Source of the DNA: an uncultured Chromatiaceae bacterium
GTDB taxonomy: Bacteria > Pseudomonadota > Gammaproteobacteria > Enterobacterales > Alteromonadaceae
Direction: 5' to 3'
DNA: 15,513 nucleotides
Assembly (NCBI GenBank): GCA_946481195.1
Contig: CAMLNG010000031.1
Span: forward strand, 1-15,513
Shown: in pieces, positions 6,508 through 15,513 of the stretch
Numbering within the stretch: the first letter of the stretch is position 1
Layout of the letters: every line of letters begins with the position of its first letter
Position numbers and translations under genes: made by a program
The notes under the pieces: generated by a model
Seen by the model: only the letters and a program-made list of their open reading frames with translations
Database searches by the model: none
Told to the model about the DNA's origin: nothing

Positions 6508-7446
6508 ATGAAAGTTGCCGTTTTAGGTGCTGCTGGTGGTATTGGTCAGGCCTTATCATTATTACTGAAGTTAAATCTGCCAGCTGGTACTGATTTAGCT
6601 TTATACGACCTGGCTCCGGTTACGCCAGGTGTTGCTGTAGACTTAAGCCATATCCCAACCGCGGTAAAAGTGACGGGTTATGGTAAAGACGATTTACATA
6701 CTGCATTAGCAGGTGCTGACGTCGTAATGATCCCGGCCGGTATGCCACGCAAACCAGGTATGGACCGTTCAGATTTATTCAATATTAACGCCGGCGTGGT
6801 TAAGACACTGGCTGAAGCTATTGTCCAGCAATGTCCAAAAGCATTAGTGGGTATCATCACCAACCCGGTGAATACAACAGTTGCCATCGCCGCTGAGGTA
6901 TTCAAAAAAGCCGGCACTTATGATGCAAAACGTTTATTCGGTGTTACGACATTGGACGTTATCCGCGCTGAAACTTTCATCGCTGAATTAAAAGGCAAAA
7001 ACCCGGCTGAACTAATTGTTCCGGTGATTGGCGGTCACAGCGGTACCACTATTCTGCCTTTATTGTCACAAGTGAAAGACGTGGCATTCACAGATGAAGA
7101 AGTTGCATCACTGACCTACCGCATCCAAAATGCTGGTACTGAAGTTGTAGAAGCTAAAGCCGGTGGCGGGTCAGCAACACTGTCTATGGGCCAGGCTGCA
7201 GCACGTTTCTGCGTATCTTTAATCAAAGGCCTGCAGGGCGAGTCTGTTACTGAGTATGCCTATGTCGAAGGTAATGGCGAGCACGCCCGTTTCTTCGCTC
7301 AGCCAATTGTGCTGGGTAAAAATGGCGTCGAAGCGCTGTTAGATATTGGTACTTTAAGTGCCTACGAACAGAAAGCCATGAACGATATGCTGCCAACTTT
7401 AAAAGCAGATATCGTGTTGGGCGAAGAGTTCGTGAACAAAGCCTAA
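6508..7446 (+). CDS. mdh: Malate dehydrogenase
   Basis: NAD-dependent malate dehydrogenase of the TCA cycle, cytoplasmic homodimer, malate to oxaloacetate. 312 residues, identical in length to E. coli Mdh. N-terminal dinucleotide-binding stretch [17 protein letters not shown] (res 5-21); substrate arginines Arg81 and Arg87 in [12 protein letters not shown]; Asp150 and Arg153 in TTLDVIRAE; catalytic His177 in [15 protein letters not shown]. All key residues fall at E. coli positions, so the enzyme should be active. The ATG at 6508 has GGGAGAG at 6497-6503; an in-frame extension to 6412 is rejected. Single-gene transcript between a candidate promoter (6437) and a strong terminator (7462). Confidence 0.98.
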   Translation: MKVAVLGAAGGIGQALSLLLKLNLPAGTDLALYDLAPVTPGVAVDLSHIPTAVKVTGYGKDDLHTALAGADVVMIPAGMPRKPGMDRSDLFNINAGVVKTLAEAIVQQCPKALVGIITNPVNTTVAIAAEVFKKAGTYDAKRLFGVTTLDVIRAETFIAELKGKNPAELIVPVIGGHSGTTILPLLSQVKDVAFTDEEVASLTYRIQNAGTEVVEAKAGGGSATLSMGQAAARFCVSLIKGLQGESVTEYAYVEGNGEHARFFAQPIVLGKNGVEALLDIGTLSAYEQKAMNDMLPTLKADIVLGEEFVNKA

Positions 7447-7461
7447 TTTACTGTATATAGT

Positions 7462-7487
7462 AAAAAGCCAGCGAAAGCTGGCTTTTT
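7462..7487. terminator. Bidirectional terminator between mdh and ispB
   Basis: AAAAAGCCAGC (7462-7472), GAAA tetraloop, GCTGGCTTTTT (7477-7487). The A and T runs on both sides allow it to serve the convergent mdh (plus) and ispB (minus) genes. Confidence 0.85.
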
Positions 7488-7511
7488 AGTTTTTAAAAGC
7501 AGTCTGCACTG

Positions 7512-8483
7512 TTAATGTGAACGTTCGACGGCGATATCTGCCAGCGTTAAAAGTGCGTCTTTATAGGGGCTATCGGCCAAAAAAGCGATCGACTGCTTGG
7601 CTAGCTCCGCTTCCTGCTCTGCCAACCTCCTGGTGTAACCAAAGGCGTCTGTGTCATGCATCGCGGTCATAATCGCCTCGAAATGTTGCAGCCCATTACT
7701 TTCCAATATCGCCTCGCGAATCAGCGTTTTCTGGGATTCAGTACCGTGCTTTAAGGCATGGATAAGTGGAAGTGTGGGTTTGCCTTCGGCTAAATCATCG
7801 CCGATATTCTTACCCAGATCTGCGACATCAGCCTGATAGTCAAGCACATCGTCAATCAGCTGAAATGCTGTACCTAAGTGAAGCCCATACTGGCGCATAG
7901 CTTCCGTCGTGGCCGGGTCTTTGTCAGAAAGCACCGCGGCAAGTTCGGTGGCAGCTTCAAACAGACGAGCAGTTTTACAGTAAATCACCTGCATGTAACT
8001 TTGTTCTGTGGTGTCCGGGTCGTTCACATTCATCAGCTGCAGGACTTCGCCCTCAGCGATGACGTTGGTGGCATCCGCCAGAATCTGCATGACCCGCATT
8101 CGCTCCAACGAGACCATCAACTGGAAAGCTCTGGTATACAAAAAGTCACCGACCAGTACGCTGGCCTGGTTGCCAAAAACTGCATTGGCAGTTTCCTTAC
8201 CTCGGCGCAGCATTGATTCATCGACAACATCGTCATGCAGCAATGTAGCCGTATGAATAAACTCTATTATGGTTGCCAGTGTTACGTGCTGACTTCCCTG
8301 ATATCCCAGAGCCCGAGCAGCAAGCACGGCCAACAGCGGACGCAATCGTTTGCCACCACTGTTTACAATATAGATGCCCAACTGGTTGATCAGAGCAACG
8401 TCAGAATTCAGCTGAGAAAAAATGTGTTCGTTCACAGCGGCCATATCTTGTTGGCTTAACAAGCGGATTTCATCGAGCGTCAT
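7512..8483 (-). CDS. ispB: Octaprenyl diphosphate synthase
   Basis: Trans-prenyltransferase that elongates farnesyl diphosphate with isopentenyl diphosphate to make the polyprenyl side chain of ubiquinone and menaquinone. 323 residues, the E. coli IspB length. First aspartate-rich motif LLHDDVVDES (Asp84, Asp85, Asp88) followed by RRGKETAN; second motif FQLIDDVLDY (Asp211, Asp212, Asp215) and GKNIGDDLAEGKPTLPL (res 224-240). GGKRLRP (43-49) is the IPP-binding region. The exact chain length made (C40 or otherwise) cannot be read directly. Divergent from rplU-rpmA, as in E. coli. The Shine-Dalgarno before the ATG at 8483 is poor. Terminates at the shared hairpin 7462-7487. Confidence 0.95.
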   Translation of the reverse strand: MTLDEIRLLSQQDMAAVNEHIFSQLNSDVALINQLGIYIVNSGGKRLRPLLAVLAARALGYQGSQHVTLATIIEFIHTATLLHDDVVDESMLRRGKETANAVFGNQASVLVGDFLYTRAFQLMVSLERMRVMQILADATNVIAEGEVLQLMNVNDPDTTEQSYMQVIYCKTARLFEAATELAAVLSDKDPATTEAMRQYGLHLGTAFQLIDDVLDYQADVADLGKNIGDDLAEGKPTLPLIHALKHGTESQKTLIREAILESNGLQHFEAIMTAMHDTDAFGYTRRLAEQEAELAKQSIAFLADSPYKDALLTLADIAVERSH

Positions 8484-8519
8484 GCGGGTTCAGTTAATTC
8501 AGCAAACCGGAGTGGCTGG

Positions 8520-8546
8520 ATTCTACAACAACAACTAAAGTGGCAA
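8520..8546 (-). promoter_or_regulatory. Candidate promoter of ispB
   Basis: On the minus strand TTGCCA (8546-8541), 15-base spacer, TAGAAT (8525-8520): five of six matches in each element but a short spacer. Predicted start near 8513, about 30 bases before the ispB ATG. Confidence 0.4.
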
Positions 8547-8597
8547 AACTAAAAACTCGATCCTTTTGTTGTCTGATGATCTTTTTCATATTTGTGC

Positions 8598-8626
8598 TTG
8601 CGGGGGTAGGGGAAATTGCGTACAAT
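8598..8626 (+). promoter_or_regulatory. Sigma-70 promoter of rplU-rpmA
   Basis: TTGCGG (8598-8603), exactly 17 bases, TACAAT (8621-8626), then a GC-rich discriminator TCGCGCCC. The GC-rich discriminator is typical of ribosomal promoters under stringent control (ppGpp). Predicted start near 8633. Confidence 0.65.
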
Positions 8627-8649
8627 TCGCGCCCTGTGAATCTAATTAA

Positions 8650-8673
8650 CACGCCCCCTCAGCGGCCGGCGTG
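8650..8673 (+). promoter_or_regulatory. Hairpin in the rplU leader
   Basis: CACGCC (8650-8655) pairs with GGCGTG (8668-8673) around a 12-base loop, in the leader just upstream of GGAG (8682-8685) and the rplU start. It could be an autoregulatory ribosomal-protein leader element, but I recognise no defined family. Confidence 0.35.
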
Positions 8674-8693
8674 ATCTGTACGGAGTTCTAACT

Positions 8694-9002
8694 ATGTACG
8701 CGGTTTTCCAAAGTGGTGGTAAACAGCACCGTGTGACTGAAGGTCAAACCCTTCGTCTAGAAAAACTGGACTTAGAGATGGGTGCAAAAGTTGAGTTTGC
8801 TGCCCTGATGATTGTAAACGGCGACGATGTCAAAATCGGTACTCCAGTCGTTGAAGGCAGTAAAGTTACTGCGGAAGTGGTCGCACATGACCGTGGCGAT
8901 AAAGTAAAAATCGTCAAATTCCGTCGTCGTAAGCACTACCGTAAACAAGCTGGCCATCGTCAGTGGTTTACTGAAGTGAAAATTACTGGCATCAGCGCTT
9001 AA
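8694..9002 (+). CDS. rplU: 50S ribosomal protein L21
   Basis: Large-subunit protein that binds 23S rRNA. 102 residues (103 in E. coli). N-terminal [18 protein letters not shown] and the basic segment [23 protein letters not shown] (about res 75-97) are diagnostic. GGAG at 8682-8685 precedes the ATG. rpmA follows after 18 bases, the usual L21-L27 operon. Expression probably follows growth rate through the promoter at 8598. Confidence 0.98.
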   Translation: MYAVFQSGGKQHRVTEGQTLRLEKLDLEMGAKVEFAALMIVNGDDVKIGTPVVEGSKVTAEVVAHDRGDKVKIVKFRRRKHYRKQAGHRQWFTEVKITGISA

Positions 9003-9020
9003 TTTCAGGAGTAACGACTC

Positions 9021-9278
9021 ATGGCAAGTAAAAAAGGTGTAGGTAGTACACGTAACGGTCGTGATTCAGAAGCGAAACGCTTAGGTGTTAAGCGTTTTGG
9101 CGGTGAATCAGTTCTGGCTGGTAACATCATCGTGCGTCAACGTGGTACCAAGTTCCATGCTGGCACTAACGTGGGTATCGGTAAAGATCACACGCTGTTT
9201 GCTTTGACTGACGGTAAAGTTCAGTTTGAAGTGAAAGGCGAACACAGCCGTAAATTCGTTAGCATCGTTAGCGAATAA
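9021..9278 (+). CDS. rpmA: 50S ribosomal protein L27
   Basis: Large-subunit protein whose N-terminal tail reaches the peptidyl-transferase centre. 85 residues, same as E. coli. [21 protein letters not shown] (res 8-28) and [15 protein letters not shown] are family hallmarks. The N-terminus reads MASKKGVGS, where E. coli has MAHKKAGGS, so His3 is Ser here. CAGGAG (9007-9012) gives a good ribosome binding site. Ends the rplU-rpmA operon before a strong terminator. Confidence 0.98.
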   Translation: MASKKGVGSTRNGRDSEAKRLGVKRFGGESVLAGNIIVRQRGTKFHAGTNVGIGKDHTLFALTDGKVQFEVKGEHSRKFVSIVSE

Positions 9279-9296
9279 TTGCTGGATTCTTCGAAG

Positions 9297-9325
9297 AAAC
9301 CCCGCGCCAAGCGGGGTTTTTTTTT
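9297..9325 (+). terminator. Rho-independent terminator of rplU-rpmA
   Basis: AAACCCCGC (9297-9305), loop GCCAA, GCGGGGTTT (9311-9319), T run to 9325 (nine T). Strong terminator 18 bases after the rpmA stop. Confidence 0.9.
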
Positions 9326-9374
9326 GCTTATCAATGAAATGAAACAGCATACTTTTGAAACATCGACCTTTGTT

Positions 9375-9404
9375 TTCGCAGTCCGGCGAGCATAGGTTTA
9401 TAAT
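9375..9404 (+). promoter_or_regulatory. Promoter of cgtA-folA
   Basis: Perfect -10 TATAAT (9399-9404) with TTCGCA (9375-9380) 18 bases upstream as a four-of-six -35. Predicted start near 9411, about 25 bases before cgtA. Confidence 0.6.
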
Positions 9405-9429
9405 GTTCGCAATGATTAAAGCAGGATAG

Positions 9430-10593
<1,164 letters not shown>

Positions 10594-10601
10594 GGTAGTT
10601 G

Positions 10602-11093
10602 ATGATTCTGAGTCTGATTGCAGCAATGGCACAAGACCGTGTGATCGGCCTGAATAATCAGATGCCGTGGCATATGCCAGCGGATCTGGCACATTTCAAG
10701 CAGATCACATTGGGTAAACCCGTAGTGATGGGCCGCAAGACGTTCGACTCTATTGGCAGATTGTTGCCCGGACGGCGAAATATTGTGATTAGCCGGCAGC
10801 CAAAGCCGGCAGACTTCACCGCTGACTGGGTGCAAAGTGTCGATGCCGCACTGGAATTATTGCGTGATGAAGCAGAGGTAATGATTATCGGTGGGGCTGA
10901 GTTGTACCGGCAGATGTTACCATTAGCCGATCGGCTCTATTTGACCGAGTTTGACCTTAAAGTGCAGGGAGACGCCTGGTTTCCGGATTACCAAGCGGTG
11001 GGTGCTTGGCAGATCAGTTTGCTGCAGGAACATCAGGCAGATGCAAAGAATCCGGTGAATTATCGCTTCTTGCAACTGGAACGTAAGCGCTGA
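10602..11093 (+). CDS. folA: Dihydrofolate reductase
   Basis: NADPH-dependent reduction of dihydrofolate to tetrahydrofolate, chromosomal trimethoprim target. 163 residues (159 in E. coli). N-terminal ILSLIAAMAQDRVIGLNNQMPWHMPADL carries Trp23 and the catalytic acid Asp28 (Asp27 in E. coli); VVMGRKTFDSIGRLLPGRRNIVISRQ (res 41-66) is the NADPH-binding region; MIIGGAELYRQMLPLADRLYLTE is the conserved C-terminal part. The ATG at 10602 is preferred over the TTG at 10599 because of the GAGG six bases upstream. Downstream of cgtA in one transcription unit; no clear terminator before the next gene. Confidence 0.97.
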   Translation: MILSLIAAMAQDRVIGLNNQMPWHMPADLAHFKQITLGKPVVMGRKTFDSIGRLLPGRRNIVISRQPKPADFTADWVQSVDAALELLRDEAEVMIIGGAELYRQMLPLADRLYLTEFDLKVQGDAWFPDYQAVGAWQISLLQEHQADAKNPVNYRFLQLERKR

Positions 11094-11104
11094 AATTTCC
11101 AGCG

Positions 11105-11133
11105 TTGCGTATCATCTAACATGTTGCTACTAT
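11105..11133 (+). promoter_or_regulatory. Candidate promoter of the small secreted-protein gene
   Basis: TTGCGT (11105-11110), 17-base spacer, TACTAT (11128-11133). Weak match but correct spacing, about 38 bases before the ATG at 11171. Confidence 0.3.
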
Positions 11134-11170
11134 TAATTTTGTTTTGCTAATTCAGCCTCAGGGGTTGCCT

Positions 11171-11548
11171 ATGAAATTAATAAACGCCACGTTATGCCTG
11201 TCGTTGGTCACCGGATTATTGGTTGTTGCACCTGCCGCTCAGGCACAGGAGCAGCTGGCAGCCTCAATGTGCGATTATGTTAAAGCAGATGATAAGAACC
11301 GTTTCCGTAAGCTATTGTCTGACAACCGCTTACGTTTGAGAAATATTTACGATGGTGTAGTGTGCGATGGCCTGTCATTGATCCGCTTTGCCGTTAAAAA
11401 TAATGCTGCGGGCGCAGGTGAGTTTATTATCAAACAGCTACCCGCTGCACAAATCACTGCATCAGGGGATATCGCATGGGCCGAATCTAATCAGGCAGGT
11501 TCCGCTCTGATTGCTGTATTAAAGGCTCGGGCCGGTGGTGGCGAGTAA
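11171..11548 (+). CDS. Small predicted secreted protein, DUF3718-like
   Basis: 125 residues. An N-terminal signal peptide is clear: MKLINATLCLSLVTGLLVVAP, with probable cleavage after AQA (about residue 25). The mature part of about 100 residues has two cysteines (in SMCDYVKADDKNRFRKLL and VVCDGLSLIRFAVKNN) that could form one disulfide, and a basic segment between them. The pattern C-x-n-KxRKxLxDxRLxxRxIxxxxxCxGxSLxxFA resembles DUF3718 proteins of marine and aquatic gammaproteobacteria as I remember them; function unknown. Likely periplasmic. Start chosen for the signal peptide and AGGGG at 11160-11164. It lies between folA and a convergent chemoreceptor, with a terminator 20 bases after the stop. 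Confidence 0.75.
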   Translation: MKLINATLCLSLVTGLLVVAPAAQAQEQLAASMCDYVKADDKNRFRKLLSDNRLRLRNIYDGVVCDGLSLIRFAVKNNAAGAGEFIIKQLPAAQITASGDIAWAESNQAGSALIAVLKARAGGGE

Positions 11549-11565
11549 CTGACACTGACTGCTAA

Positions 11566-11590
11566 AAGCCGTGCAATGCACGGTTTTTTT
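11566..11590 (+). terminator. Terminator after the small secreted-protein gene
   Basis: CCGTGC (11569-11574), loop AAT, GCACGG (11578-11583), then seven T (11584-11590); A residues before the stem can pair with part of the T run. Confidence 0.85.
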
Positions 11591-11671
11591 GTCTTTCAGC
11601 GTTATGAGCGATACTACTGCCGTCCATTGAGCTTAAAATGTTTGCAACAGTGGTGATATTAAGCACAGAGT

Positions 11672-11701
11672 AAAAAAAAAGGAGCCCACAGGCTCCTTTT
11701 T
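11672..11701 (-). terminator. Terminator of the chemoreceptor gene (bidirectional)
   Basis: GGAGCC (11681-11686), loop CACA, GGCTCC (11691-11696), flanked by nine A (11672-11680) on the left and five T on the right. On the minus strand the nine A become the T tract for the chemoreceptor gene; it can also back up the terminator at 11566 on the plus strand. Confidence 0.85.
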
Positions 11702-11716
11702 GCTTTTGCTGACTAG

Positions 11717-13729
11717 TTACACTTTGAACTGGTCAACAGACAGGCGCAACTCCTCAGCGAGCCGCGCAACTTCGTGGCTTGAATCTGAAGTTTGTTCAGC
11801 ACCTGACGCAGTCTCTTCAGCGATATTCACAATCGACTCCAGCAGCTTGCTGATTTCGTGTGAAACCTGATTCTGCTCTTTCGCCGCATGTGAAATTTGC
11901 TCACTCATATCATGCGCCATGTGTACTGCATGTGTAATGGAATCCAGCGCCTGGTCCGCGACTTCAGTTTGCGCCACGCAATTTTCCGCCTGGCGTTTAC
12001 CTTTATTCATCGCTTCTACCGCAGCATGAGCGCCGCTTTGCAGGACCTGAATCATTGCCTGAATTTCTTGCGTAGAGCTTTGGGTTTTACTGGCCAGCGA
12101 GCGGACCTCATCAGCAACGACGGCAAAACCGCGACCTTGTTCACCGGCCCGGGCTGCTTCAATAGCCGCGTTCAGTGCCAGTAAGTTGGTTTGTTCTGCG
12201 ATACCACGGATCACATCCAGAATGCTGCCGATGGAGGCGCTGTCCTGATGTAACTTGTTGATAACTTTAGAGGCTTGTTCAACTTCTTGTGACAATTGTA
12301 GAATGGTTTGTTTGTTGTTAGACGAAATGCCTTTCACACGTTCAGCTTCAGCGTCTGCATGTTTGATTTCAGCCAGCGCATCGTTTGAACTTTGCAGTAC
12401 ACCTTGTGAGGTGCTGCTCATTTCAGTCGTTGCAGTGGCAGCTTGGGTCACTTGAGATTTTTGCTCACGGATTGCTGCAGTCGACTGTACTGTGATAGCA
12501 GAAGTCTGTTCTGAAGCTGCGGCTAATTGGGTTGAGCGCGAAATAATGCCCTGGATCAATTGACGCAAGTTGCCAATAACCTGGTTACAGTTGCGGGCCA
12601 ATTCACCGAACTCATCCTGTGCTGAGTCATCCAGTTGTTTAGTCAGGTCACCGGATGCAACCACACCCAGAATTTCATTTACTTTACCCAGTGGTGTGGT
12701 GATGCTGCTGCGGGTCCACAGCGCGATACCTGCGGCTGCAGCGAACGAGAAGGCCATAACTGCAAAAATTAACACGATAGCACTGGTCACGCTGGATTCT
12801 GATTCTTGTTGAATCTCACCGGCCGCTTCACGCGCTTTAGTCAGTAATTTGCTTAGCGCGCTGCTGGCGTCGATTGTTTGTTGTTCAGCCGTTGCTAACA
12901 ATTTCGCTGCAGAAGCCTCTGCCGCCAGTTTGTTGGCTTTTAAAGTCAGAATGCCGTCGTCACTGGTCAGTAATTCATTGATAGCAGTGATTTTTTCATC
13001 AAGATCGGCCACCATGTCGACTGAACTGCCAGCCTCAGATTTGATAATCCCCATTTTGGCAACGATATCAGCCATCCGGTTTTTGATTTCATTACTGAGC
13101 GTTTCTGAGGTGTTCGCCGCATTAGTACGGGTTAAATCCACTACAGTACTGACCATCGAATTGAGACTGGTTTCCAGTACAGATGCAGCTTCAGCAGCTT
13201 TAGGAAAGCGGCGGCTGACGTCACGGACATCACTGAAATCAAGAATCAGTGATGCGGAATCATCTGCATTACTTTCTAAATCACCGAGCTTGCTGTTGAT
13301 TGCATCGCGTAACGACAATGATTTTTTCAGTTCGGCAAACAATTTACTACTGGTGGGGATAAATTCTTCGTATTGAGCACTGACATCTTTGAAACTGGCA
13401 GCTAACACTGGTTCGTTACCGACGACAGCCTGCAGGTTTTTCGCAGCCGCATCATAAGCATCTTTTTCTGTGCTAAATGCTGTTTCCAGCGCGGTGATTT
13501 TTTTCACTTCATCGGTGTAAAACGCCTGCAGCGTAATTTTACTCATGATGACGAATTCGCTTTTCAGCGTTGCACTGTTTTCAAGCGCAGGGATGGAGAT
13601 GGTATTCACCTGGCTGGTGGAATCACTGATATTGTTCAGGCTGGAGTAGGAGGTAAGGCCGATGATCAGCAACAGCACTGATATCACACCAAAGCCGCCG
13701 ATGATGCGCAATGCAACGGTTAACTTCAT
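11717..13729 (-). CDS. Methyl-accepting chemotaxis protein with large helical sensor domain
   Basis: Inner-membrane chemoreceptor, 670 residues, signalling to CheA/CheW. First membrane segment at about res 8-28 ([20 protein letters not shown]); a periplasmic region of about 285 residues, all predicted helical with no cysteines; second membrane segment at about 318-340; a HAMP domain ([22 protein letters not shown]) and the methyl-accepting coiled coil with the conserved tip [26 protein letters not shown] and [10 protein letters not shown]. The sensor is about twice the size of a four-helix bundle, which suggests a helical bimodular (HBM-type) domain, a class known to bind organic acids in some receptors; this is inference. 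No C-terminal NWETF-type pentapeptide, so no CheR/CheB tether. GGGAG precedes the ATG. Sits between apaH and a convergent small gene, where E. coli has folA next to apaH. Confidence 0.95.
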   Translation of the reverse strand: MKLTVALRIIGGFGVISVLLLIIGLTSYSSLNNISDSTSQVNTISIPALENSATLKSEFVIMSKITLQAFYTDEVKKITALETAFSTEKDAYDAAAKNLQAVVGNEPVLAASFKDVSAQYEEFIPTSSKLFAELKKSLSLRDAINSKLGDLESNADDSASLILDFSDVRDVSRRFPKAAEAASVLETSLNSMVSTVVDLTRTNAANTSETLSNEIKNRMADIVAKMGIIKSEAGSSVDMVADLDEKITAINELLTSDDGILTLKANKLAAEASAAKLLATAEQQTIDASSALSKLLTKAREAAGEIQQESESSVTSAIVLIFAVMAFSFAAAAGIALWTRSSITTPLGKVNEILGVVASGDLTKQLDDSAQDEFGELARNCNQVIGNLRQLIQGIISRSTQLAAASEQTSAITVQSTAAIREQKSQVTQAATATTEMSSTSQGVLQSSNDALAEIKHADAEAERVKGISSNNKQTILQLSQEVEQASKVINKLHQDSASIGSILDVIRGIAEQTNLLALNAAIEAARAGEQGRGFAVVADEVRSLASKTQSSTQEIQAMIQVLQSGAHAAVEAMNKGKRQAENCVAQTEVADQALDSITHAVHMAHDMSEQISHAAKEQNQVSHEISKLLESIVNIAEETASGAEQTSDSSHEVARLAEELRLSVDQFKV

Positions 13730-13813
13730 ATGGAACTCCCAACGGGTTGGTCAACAATCGCCTTCAACAGCATCCGTACAATTGCAAGGGACCGGGATGG
13801 AACAAACCCAAGT

Positions 13814-13842
13814 ATTATAGTCTTTTTTTGTAGCCGGCAACA
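13814..13842 (-). promoter_or_regulatory. Candidate promoter of the chemoreceptor gene
   Basis: On the minus strand a perfect TATAAT (13819-13814) overlaps the apaH stop codon, with TGTTGC (13842-13837) 17 bases upstream. No sigma-28 flagellar promoter was seen. No terminator separates apaH from this gene, so readthrough from apaH is also possible. Confidence 0.4.
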
Positions 13843-14627
13843 CTAAAACGCTGTTGCGATTCAATACAATAGCATGTCAGAGCTTGCCCCCAGACACATC
13901 CGGTGTCCAGTGCGTGTATGGCTGAAACAGGTGAGTAGCCCTGTAACGCCGCCCAATGACCAAAAAAGATCGTCGGGTGTTCTCTATCAGACCAGAAATG
14001 AAACCAAGGGGTCAACAGCGGATTGTCGGATAATTCGCCTTTCTGTTTCAGTTCGAGGCGACCGTCAGCAAAACAATAGCGCATTCGTGTGCAACTATTG
14101 ATAGTAAAACGGAGTTTATCCTCATCATTGCGTGCTTCTGACCAGAGTTCTGGCTGATTGCCATACATGATGGCAAAAAGTGATGCTGCATCCGTGCGCA
14201 AGCAAGATTCAACAGCCCGGCATGCTGTAATCGCTGTCGGAATGTCCCATTCCGGTGCTAAACCGGCGTGGACCAGCAACAAGTTGTCCTTTGCATCGAC
14301 ATGTAGCAAGGGTTGCTGGTGTAGCCAAGCTGCTAATTCGGCCAAATCTGGCGCCTGCAGCAATTCGTCAAGCTGGTCGTCTGGTGTGATCCGGCCATAA
14401 CCATGCAGACTGGCCAGGAAGTTCAGGTCGTGATTTCCCAGCACTGTGATGGCGGCGGGGCCCAGATCTTTGACAAAGCGCAGCGTTTGCAAAGACAGAG
14501 GGCCACGGGCAATTAAATCACCGCAGAACCAGAGCTGGTCCTGTGTTGGATCGAATTGAATGAGGCTCAGCAGTTGCTGTAACTGTTCAAAACAACCTTG
14601 CACATCGCCGATAACATAACGTGCCAT
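13815..14627 (-). CDS. apaH: Symmetrical bis(5'-nucleosyl)-tetraphosphatase
   Basis: Hydrolyses Ap4A to two ADP; also removes Np4 caps from RNA in E. coli. 270 residues. Metallophosphatase signature in order: GDVQGC (res 7-12), GDLIARGP (36-43), GNHD (64-67), HAG (120-122), and C-terminal ALDTGCVWG. All metal ligands appear intact. Start ATG at 14627 overlaps the apaG stop by one base (TAATG), so translation is probably coupled. Last gene of the rsmA-apaG-apaH operon. Confidence 0.96.
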   Translation of the reverse strand: MARYVIGDVQGCFEQLQQLLSLIQFDPTQDQLWFCGDLIARGPLSLQTLRFVKDLGPAAITVLGNHDLNFLASLHGYGRITPDDQLDELLQAPDLAELAAWLHQQPLLHVDAKDNLLLVHAGLAPEWDIPTAITACRAVESCLRTDAASLFAIMYGNQPELWSEARNDEDKLRFTINSCTRMRYCFADGRLELKQKGELSDNPLLTPWFHFWSDREHPTIFFGHWAALQGYSPVSAIHALDTGCVWGQALTCYCIESQQRFSVAGYKKRL

Positions 14628-14998
14628 TAGTTCAGCACGTTAGGTACAGCCAGCCGGAACAGCGGTATTGGTGCTTCAAACACACTGCCGTCTTTGGTTT
14701 GCATTTCGTAATGTCCCTGCATAGTACCCACCGGCGTTTCAAGCACTGCACCACTGGTGTAGGTGTAACTGCTGCCGGGCTCGAGTTCTGGTTGTTCGCC
14801 AACCACTCCATCTCCGCGCACTTCGGTATGTTTGCCATTCGCGTCAGTGATAGACCAATAACGGCGCAGTAATTTGACCGGCCCGACTGAATCGTTACGG
14901 ATGGTGATGGTGTATGCAAAGACAAAACGTTCGGCTGCCGCGTCGGATTGCGCAGGAATATAAAAAGTTTCGACCTGAACCGGAACCTGATAAATCAC
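14627..14998 (-). CDS. apaG: ApaG (Co2+/Mg2+ efflux-associated, DUF525) protein
   Basis: Small cytoplasmic immunoglobulin-like fold protein, 123 residues (125 in E. coli), function poorly defined despite the name; historically linked to cobalt resistance and magnesium efflux. Diagnostic stretch: FAYTITIRNDSVGPVKLLRRYWSITDANGK, then GDGVVGEQPELEPGSSYTYTSG and TPVGTMQGHYEM, ending FRLAVPNVLN. The start is GTG at 14998, overlapping the rsmA stop by four bases (GTGA); no ATG fits the family N-terminus. The overlaps at both ends mark tight operon coupling with rsmA and apaH. Confidence 0.95.
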   Translation of the reverse strand: MIYQVPVQVETFYIPAQSDAAAERFVFAYTITIRNDSVGPVKLLRRYWSITDANGKHTEVRGDGVVGEQPELEPGSSYTYTSGAVLETPVGTMQGHYEMQTKDGSVFEAPIPLFRLAVPNVLN

Positions 14999-15513
14999 TC
15001 TTCGTCTCCGTCTGCTGCAAGTGGTACACCCAGAGCATCAGGCCGTTGCGCCAGCCATTGCGCCACCCGGATAAATTCGCTGACCGGCAACTGTTCCGGC
15101 CGCAGCCCCGGGTTGATACCCAAAGCTTCAATGTCGCTCGCAGTCGCAAAGTTACTGAAGCAATTACGCAGCGTTTTACGACGCTGATTAAATGCTTCCA
15201 GACAGACCCGGTTCAGTACCGCAACCGGGACGTCGGCGCGTTCTGCAACTGGTTTTGGAATAAGGCGGACCACTGCGGAATCCACTTTTGGTGCGGGCTT
15301 AAAGGCACCAGGACCGACTTCCACGACCGGAATAGCCTGACAAAAAAACTGCGTCATTACACTTAAGCGGCCAAAAGTCTTACTGCCGTGACCAGCGGTC
15401 ATCCGCTCAACCACTTCTTTTTGCAGCATAAAATGCATGTTCTCGATGCAGTCGGCAAACTCAAACAAATGAAATAACAAGGGTGTCGATATGTTGTAAG
15501 GCAGGTTACCAAA
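14995..15513 (-). CDS. rsmA: 16S rRNA dimethyladenosine transferase RsmA (KsgA), C-terminal part
   Basis: SAM-dependent methyltransferase that dimethylates A1518 and A1519 of 16S rRNA late in 30S assembly; its loss gives kasugamycin resistance. The gene runs off the right edge; the last 172 residues or so are present (E. coli protein: 273). The visible part begins FGNLPYNISTPLLFHL, which contains the catalytic NLPY motif, followed by MLQKEVVERMTAGHGSKTFGRLSV and the C-terminal substrate-domain stretch FNQRRKTLRNCF. The N-terminal SAM-binding motif is outside the window. First gene of the visible rsmA-apaG-apaH unit. Confidence 0.97.
   Translation of the reverse strand, partial: FGNLPYNISTPLLFHLFEFADCIENMHFMLQKEVVERMTAGHGSKTFGRLSVMTQFFCQAIPVVEVGPGAFKPAPKVDSAVVRLIPKPVAERADVPVAVLNRVCLEAFNQRRKTLRNCFSNFATASDIEALGINPGLRPEQLPVSEFIRVAQWLAQRPDALGVPLAADGDEE

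Noticed and set aside
12849..13376. Plus-strand 175-residue open frame opposite the chemoreceptor
   Set aside because: Antisense shadow of the helical, Ala/Ser-rich chemoreceptor coding sequence; no start signal or recognisable motif.

Overview
The window looks like chromosomal DNA of a gammaproteobacterium, most likely of the order Aeromonadales (possibly Tolumonas; this is inferred from gene order and protein character, not from a search). The proteins are close to the Escherichia coli versions in length and motifs, and several E. coli neighbourhoods are kept: acnB-yacL, glnK-amtB, argR diverging from mdh, ispB diverging from rplU-rpmA, and rsmA-apaG-apaH converging toward folA.

Layout. 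1-1690: the 3' part of aconitase B, then a UPF0231 (YacL-like) gene. 1663-3617: a nitrogen-control block. An NtrC-type enhancer, which is also the yacL terminator, and a sigma-54-type promoter precede glnK and amtB; an unusually structured 3' RNA with alternative pairings follows amtB. 3618-4845: about 1.2 kb without a credible protein gene. It holds a GTGCTG hexanucleotide repeat, a minus-strand CsrB-family regulatory RNA (about 3935-4526) and an upstream control region with a GacA/UvrY-type palindrome. 4846-5772: a divergent DyP-type peroxidase. 5783-8483: argR and mdh (divergent), then ispB convergent to mdh. 8598-11093: rplU-rpmA, cgtA and folA. 11171-13729: a small secreted protein and a large chemoreceptor on opposite strands. 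13815-15513: the overlapping rsmA-apaG-apaH operon on the minus strand, with rsmA cut by the window edge.

The main discovery is the 3935-4526 region. Read on the plus strand it gives several open, repetitive reading frames that would normally be called hypothetical proteins. Read on the minus strand it is a chain of short hairpins showing GGA in their loops, with ten exact CAGGATG motifs. That is the signature of CsrB/RsmB RNAs, which bind and titrate the translational regulator CsrA. Five in-phase 51-bp tandem repeats, each carrying two such hairpins, have expanded the middle of the RNA. A terminator hairpin lies at the 3' end. At the other end are an 18-bp palindrome of GacA/UvrY architecture and a good IHF-like site.

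How the genes work together: most are housekeeping genes (TCA cycle, ammonium uptake, arginine control, quinone side chain, ribosome, folate, Ap4A and rRNA methylation). The regulatory layers readable from the DNA are nitrogen control of glnK-amtB, arginine control through ArgR, and a BarA/UvrY-to-CsrB output that would act on carbon metabolism and lifestyle.
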